In this document: positions 60,476-64,000 of the stretch, piece by piece
How the letters are laid out: each line of letters begins with the position of its first letter
How positions within the stretch are numbered: position 1 is the stretch's first letter
Assembly: GCA_034509735.1 (NCBI GenBank)
Contig: JACGWO010000012.1
Span: 24,333,188 to 24,397,187, forward strand
Origin: Sesamum alatum
Taxonomy: Eukaryota > Streptophyta > Magnoliopsida > Lamiales > Pedaliaceae
DNA: 64,000 bases
Direction of reading: 5' to 3'
Notes under the pieces: model-generated
Databases searched by the model: none
The model's input: the letters and a program-made list of their open reading frames with translations, nothing else
Told to the model about the DNA's origin: nothing
Translations under genes and position numbers: made by a program

Positions 60476-63400
60476 AGAGGTAAATAATTGTTGACTTTGT
60501 GAGTGTTGCACTGAAACAGGGCGTGAGCCGAACAATGCCTCTGGGGAAGTGTCAGTGGATCAGTACCATAAATATAAGGTTTGTTTTCTAGTACTGTGTG
60601 TGTGTGTGTGTCCAAAGTCCAAACAAACACTCTAATCAAAGCGTCGTCGTCTGCTCTGCTTCCATGAATTCGACTTAACACACTCACACTCTGCTTATCA
60701 CACGTCTCCATTTCAACTCATTATTATTCTTGACATATCTCAACACATTTTTATTATCTTTATATTTTTACAATTTCTTTTTTTTTTTCATGTTTTAAAA
60801 TTGGGGCATTTTAGCTTCTTCTCCGTCTTCGGGATTTGAAATGAGTCGAGTCGATCACAGTTTTACTGTAGTGACAAAAGCTCGAAATTTTTGAACTTGA
60901 GCTCCTTCACGAATATAATTTTTTGACAATATAACCAAATACTTCTTAATTTAATATTTAATGATATTACAAATATTATAATATCTTAATTTATCAGGAT
61001 AACAACACTTAACTAATTGAAATGACAAAATTCACACTAATTCAAGTACTTTAGTTATTACTTTAGATGGATGAGCCCGAGTTCAAAATTTATTACTTTC
61101 TTGATAAACAACTAATCCAATAAAATTAGGGTAAATTACAGCTATCTCCCTTGATTTTTGATATAATTACAAAAAAAATCTTCGTTGTTTGAGAAATTAC
61201 AAATACCCCTTAAGGTTTGTAACCGTCTAACAAATAACTTATTTTCATCCATATTTATTGGTGAACTATGCACTAAATTATTTTTTATTTAATTCTTAAG
61301 ATTTTTTGGACTACAATGCGCAAGAGAATGTTTCTTAAGTTTTTTACACAAAGGAGCAATAATGCAATTTGTCTCGGCTCATTTTTCTACAATTTTAATA
61401 AAAAATTTAATGGCAAAATGGTTAATTTCAGGCCTTTGGTTAAAACTTACAAACCTCAGGGGGAAAATTGTAATTTTTCAAATAACGAGGGAGTATTTAT
61501 AATTATGCCAAACTTTAGGGAAGGTAGATGTACTTAACCTATAAAATTAATTAATATATATATGTTTGTTGTTACTACTATTAACATGTGTTTGTGTACA
61601 CAGGCGGACATTGATCTTATGGCGAAGCTGAACTTTGATGCTTACAGATTTTCAATTTCATGGCCCAGAATATTTCCAAGTAATTTGTTATATCTTTCCT
61701 CACATGAGTTTTTTTTGCTCATTTTTCGTATCACGGGGTAAATTGCATTTAACCCAAACATCTCCCTTGCATCATTCTTTGAAAAATAAATTGCAGATGG
61801 AACTGGAAAGGTGAATAAGAAGGGAGTTGCCTATTATAATAGGTTGATCAACTACATGCTCAAAAAAGGTAAAAATTCAAACAATTCTTGTTTTGTTGAG
61901 TAGTAGCCTGCAAAATCTTTTTCTGAATAAAATACATGATATCATCTTTATGCACGCGCCATGTGTATGTTGAATATTGAGAACATGAAACATTCATCTC
62001 ACATTTCTGCAGGCATAACACCTTATCCTAATCTCAATCACTATGATCTCCCACAAGCTCTTCAAGATCGGTACAACGGGTGGCTGGGCCGTCAAGTAGT
62101 GTAAGTATCATAGTACGAAAGACGATGGATGTTTATTGTGTGTGTCTACCTAAGACTATAGCGTGATCGTTGTTGTTGAAACCGGTGCAGGGAAGATTTT
62201 GCAGACTATGCGGAGTTCTGTTTCAAGACGTTTGGTGACAGAGTGAAGAACTGGCAGACGTTTAACGAGCCGAGAGTGGTGGCTGCCCTTGGATACGACA
62301 ACGGATTCTTTGCTCCGGGGAGGTGCTCTAAAGCGTTTGGAAATTGCACAGAGGGGAACTCTGCAACCGAGCCTTACATCGTTGCTCATAATTTGATTTT
62401 ATGCCATGCGGCTGCTGTGCAGAGATATCGTGAGAAATATCAGGTGAAAAACACGTGCGTTCGATGTGTTTATCGTGTGTGTGGTGTCTCTGTAAAGTTC
62501 GTCGTTAATTTGTATGGGATTTGCAGGAAAAACAAAAGGGGAGGATTGGCATTTTGTTGGATTTTGTTTGGTATGAGCCTCTTACAAGATCCAAAGCTGA
62601 CAACTATGCTGCTCAAAGGGCAAGAGACTTTCACATTGGATGGTAACAACATATTTGCAAGTTCCCTTGTTGCAGATTAGATTATGGTTAATTGCATTTC
62701 ACTCCCCGTGAAAATACTAATAGGTAGAAAAACCTACATCGACCCCTAAACTTTTGAAAAAAGAAACTCACTGCCTTCTGCATCAGGAGTCATGTTGCCC
62801 TTAAGTTGCTTCCTTTACGAACTATCATGACACCACATAACCGATGTAATATGAGTTTTTGGGGTTCGTATAGGTTTATGCATCCTCTGGTGTATGGAGA
62901 GTATCCAAAAACGATGCAGAACATCGTGGGGAAGAGGCTACCAAAGTTCACGAAAGAAGAGGTCAAGATGGTGAAGGGATCCTTCGATTTTGTGGGCATA
63001 AATCAGTACACTGCATACTATATGTACGACGCGAAACAAACAAACTCAAAGGACTTGGGCTACCAACAAGATTGGCATTGTGGATTCGCTTGTGAGAAAC
63101 TTGATCTAGCCATAATTCATCCGTCTGTATTCAGACGCAGATGTTTCTAGTATCTAACCGTTTCTTACGTAATATTTTGGCAGATGATCGTCATGGAGTA
63201 CCAATCGGGCCAAGGGTGGGTGCATTTGAAACTACATGATATGATGATCAGAATACAAGTCTGCAACGAATACGTTAAGCTTTCTTGGTGCCCGTCAAAT
63301 GATACTGACGTTTTTCATGCGTCGCAGGCACACTCCTACTGGCTTTACATTGTGCCATGGGGTCTATACAAAGCTGTCAACTACATCAAAGAACGATATG

Positions 63401-63782
63401 GGAATCCCACCATGATTTTGGCTGAGAATGGTATTTGTCGAACTTTTGGTTCTAATAAACATCTAAAACATCGACTCAATTTAACATGATGTGCAATTCG
63501 CTAGGTATGGATCAGCCCGGTAACCTCACAATCCCCAAGGTTCTGCACGACACGGTAAGGATCAACTACTACAAGAGCTACTTGGTGGAGCTAAAGAAGG
63601 CGATCAAAGATGGAGCAAACGTGACAGGCTATTTCCAATGGACGTTTGTCGACAACTTTGAGTGGAGGTTAGGGTACACGTCGAGGTTTGGCATTGTCTA
63701 TGTTGATTTCAAGACCCTCAAGAGGTACCCCAAGATGTCGGCCTACTGGTTCAAGCGGCTGCAACAGAGAGACAAGCATTAA
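58862..63782 (+). CDS. Family 1 beta-glucosidase, BGLU44-like
   Basis: GH1 enzymes release sugars from glycosides with retention of configuration; relatives act on cell-wall or phenolic glycosides (family knowledge). Eleven exons: 58862-59105, 60520-60578, 61604-61679, 61797-61868, 62013-62100, 62191-62443, 62527-62642, 62874-63091, 63184-63215, 63328-63430 and 63505-63782. All are GT-AG and in phase, giving 512 residues. A signal peptide ([17 protein letters not shown]) opens the protein. Sugar-binding and catalytic residues are all present: [12 protein letters not shown] (Gln), [13 protein letters not shown] (acid/base Glu), [14 protein letters not shown] (nucleophile Glu), [20 protein letters not shown] (Trp, Glu, Trp). 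Most relatives have GYFAWSLLDNFEW and TENG or SENG, so FQWTFVD and LAENG are unusual. The 32-bp ninth exon is short but needed for [10 protein letters not shown]. The introns hold MITEs and microsatellites. The gene is probably functional; the substrate is unknown. Confidence 0.92.
59456..59751. repeat. Foldback element in beta-glucosidase intron 1
   Basis: GGTAAATTACACCTTTAGCT and its inverse near GGGATCAAGTGTAATTTGCC bound a 296-bp stretch. Inner arms repeat ATTTTTACAAATTGTTATGA and its inverse (TCATAATAATTTGTAAAAAT). Confidence 0.6.
59735..59943. repeat. Tandem duplication of about 112 bp
   Basis: GTGTAATTTGCCCAAAGTAT...ATGAGTTAAATTACATCGAT is followed by GTGTAATTTGCTCAATGTAT...ATGAGTTAAATTACATTGAC. 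It lies in beta-glucosidase intron 1. Confidence 0.65.
60421..60473. repeat. (GT)n(GA)n microsatellite
   Basis: About 9 GT units run into about 17 GA units, ending some 45 bp before the acceptor of beta-glucosidase exon 2. It is likely length-variable. Confidence 0.92.
61129..61540. mobile_element. MITE family B with perfect 9-bp TSD
   Basis: GGGTAAATTACAGCTATCTC to GATGTACTTAACC, in beta-glucosidase intron 2. The flanks ATAAAATTA at 61120-61128 and 61541-61549 are identical. The right terminus has changed (CTTAACCT for TTTACCC). This is the best evidence that family B is Mutator-type. Confidence 0.85.
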
Positions 63783-64000
63783 GCAGCAACGTCCGAATAC
63801 CGTTTTAATGTTTTCGTTTCGGTTCTTGTCTGAATAGATAGAGTGATCATCCATTAGGGAATCAAATAAGCTTTAGATCATGTAGAAGAAGAAGAAGAAA
63901 TCAATGTTTTTCTACTCCTTTTGTACCTGGATGATTCAGTTTTAATTGGTCTAGTTTTGTTTCTTACATGGGGTTGCTGTTGGAAATTTTGAAGCGAATG
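63783..64000. other. 3' flank of the beta-glucosidase gene
   Basis: Probably the 3' UTR and beyond. GAATCAAATAAGC near 63859 and a GAAGAAGAAGAA repeat near 63885 are the only notable features; no perfect AATAAA signal was seen. Confidence 0.5.

Noticed and set aside
1..64000. tRNA, rRNA, CRISPR, bacterial operon or riboswitch
   Set aside because: None recognised; the only tRNA-like motif is a lone B box at about 38938, explained as a SINE fragment.

Overview
The window looks like nuclear DNA of a flowering plant, a eudicot and perhaps an asterid (lineage inferred from protein style only). It is AT-rich. Its genes have many GT-AG introns, gene-free stretches run for kilobases, and small inverted-repeat transposons (MITEs) are very common. 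No bacterial operons, CRISPR arrays, rRNA or tRNA genes were seen.

Layout, left to right. (1) 1403-6232 (+): the 3' part of a gene for a protein with two tandem AIR9/A9-like (Ig-like) domains. A 1.16-kb tandem genomic duplication made the second domain, and the whole 373-codon model stays in phase. (2) 8415-8618 (-): a LINE reverse-transcriptase tail. (3) 11289-14219 (-): a DYW-class pentatricopeptide repeat (PPR) gene with one 613-bp intron and a one-base frameshift. (4) 15413-19126: a complete but disabled Mutator-like element (MULE) with 170-bp terminal inverted repeats (TIRs) and a perfect 9-bp target-site duplication (TSD). It carries a broken transposase on the minus strand and, convergent to it, a GRF-zinc-finger/transmembrane gene with an amber codon. 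(5) 21382-26792 (+): a five-exon laccase of the LAC7 type, with chained foldback repeats upstream and MITEs in its introns. (6) 33984-38250 (+): a two-exon cysteine-rich, probably GPI-anchored protein resembling At4g28100. (7) 41029-49845 (+): a six-exon actin-interacting protein 1 (AIP1) gene. (8) 58862-63782 (+): an eleven-exon family 1 beta-glucosidase resembling BGLU44.

Between the genes lie at least three recurring MITE families, called here A (ends GGGATAATTACAC), B (ends GGGTGAATTAC, 9-bp TSDs) and C (ends GGGATAAATTAC). There are also PIF/Harbinger-like elements, long foldbacks, a probable gypsy solo LTR and SINE/LINE 3' ends. One family B element sits inside a family C element.

The genes do not form a pathway. 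Laccase (lignin or flavonoid oxidation in the wall), the GPI-anchored protein and the secreted glycosidase are all predicted to be extracellular. AIP1 acts on actin, and the PPR protein is probably an organellar RNA editor. The points most worth a second look are the accessory GRF gene in the MULE, the exon-level tandem duplication in gene 1, and the intron plus frameshift in the PPR gene.
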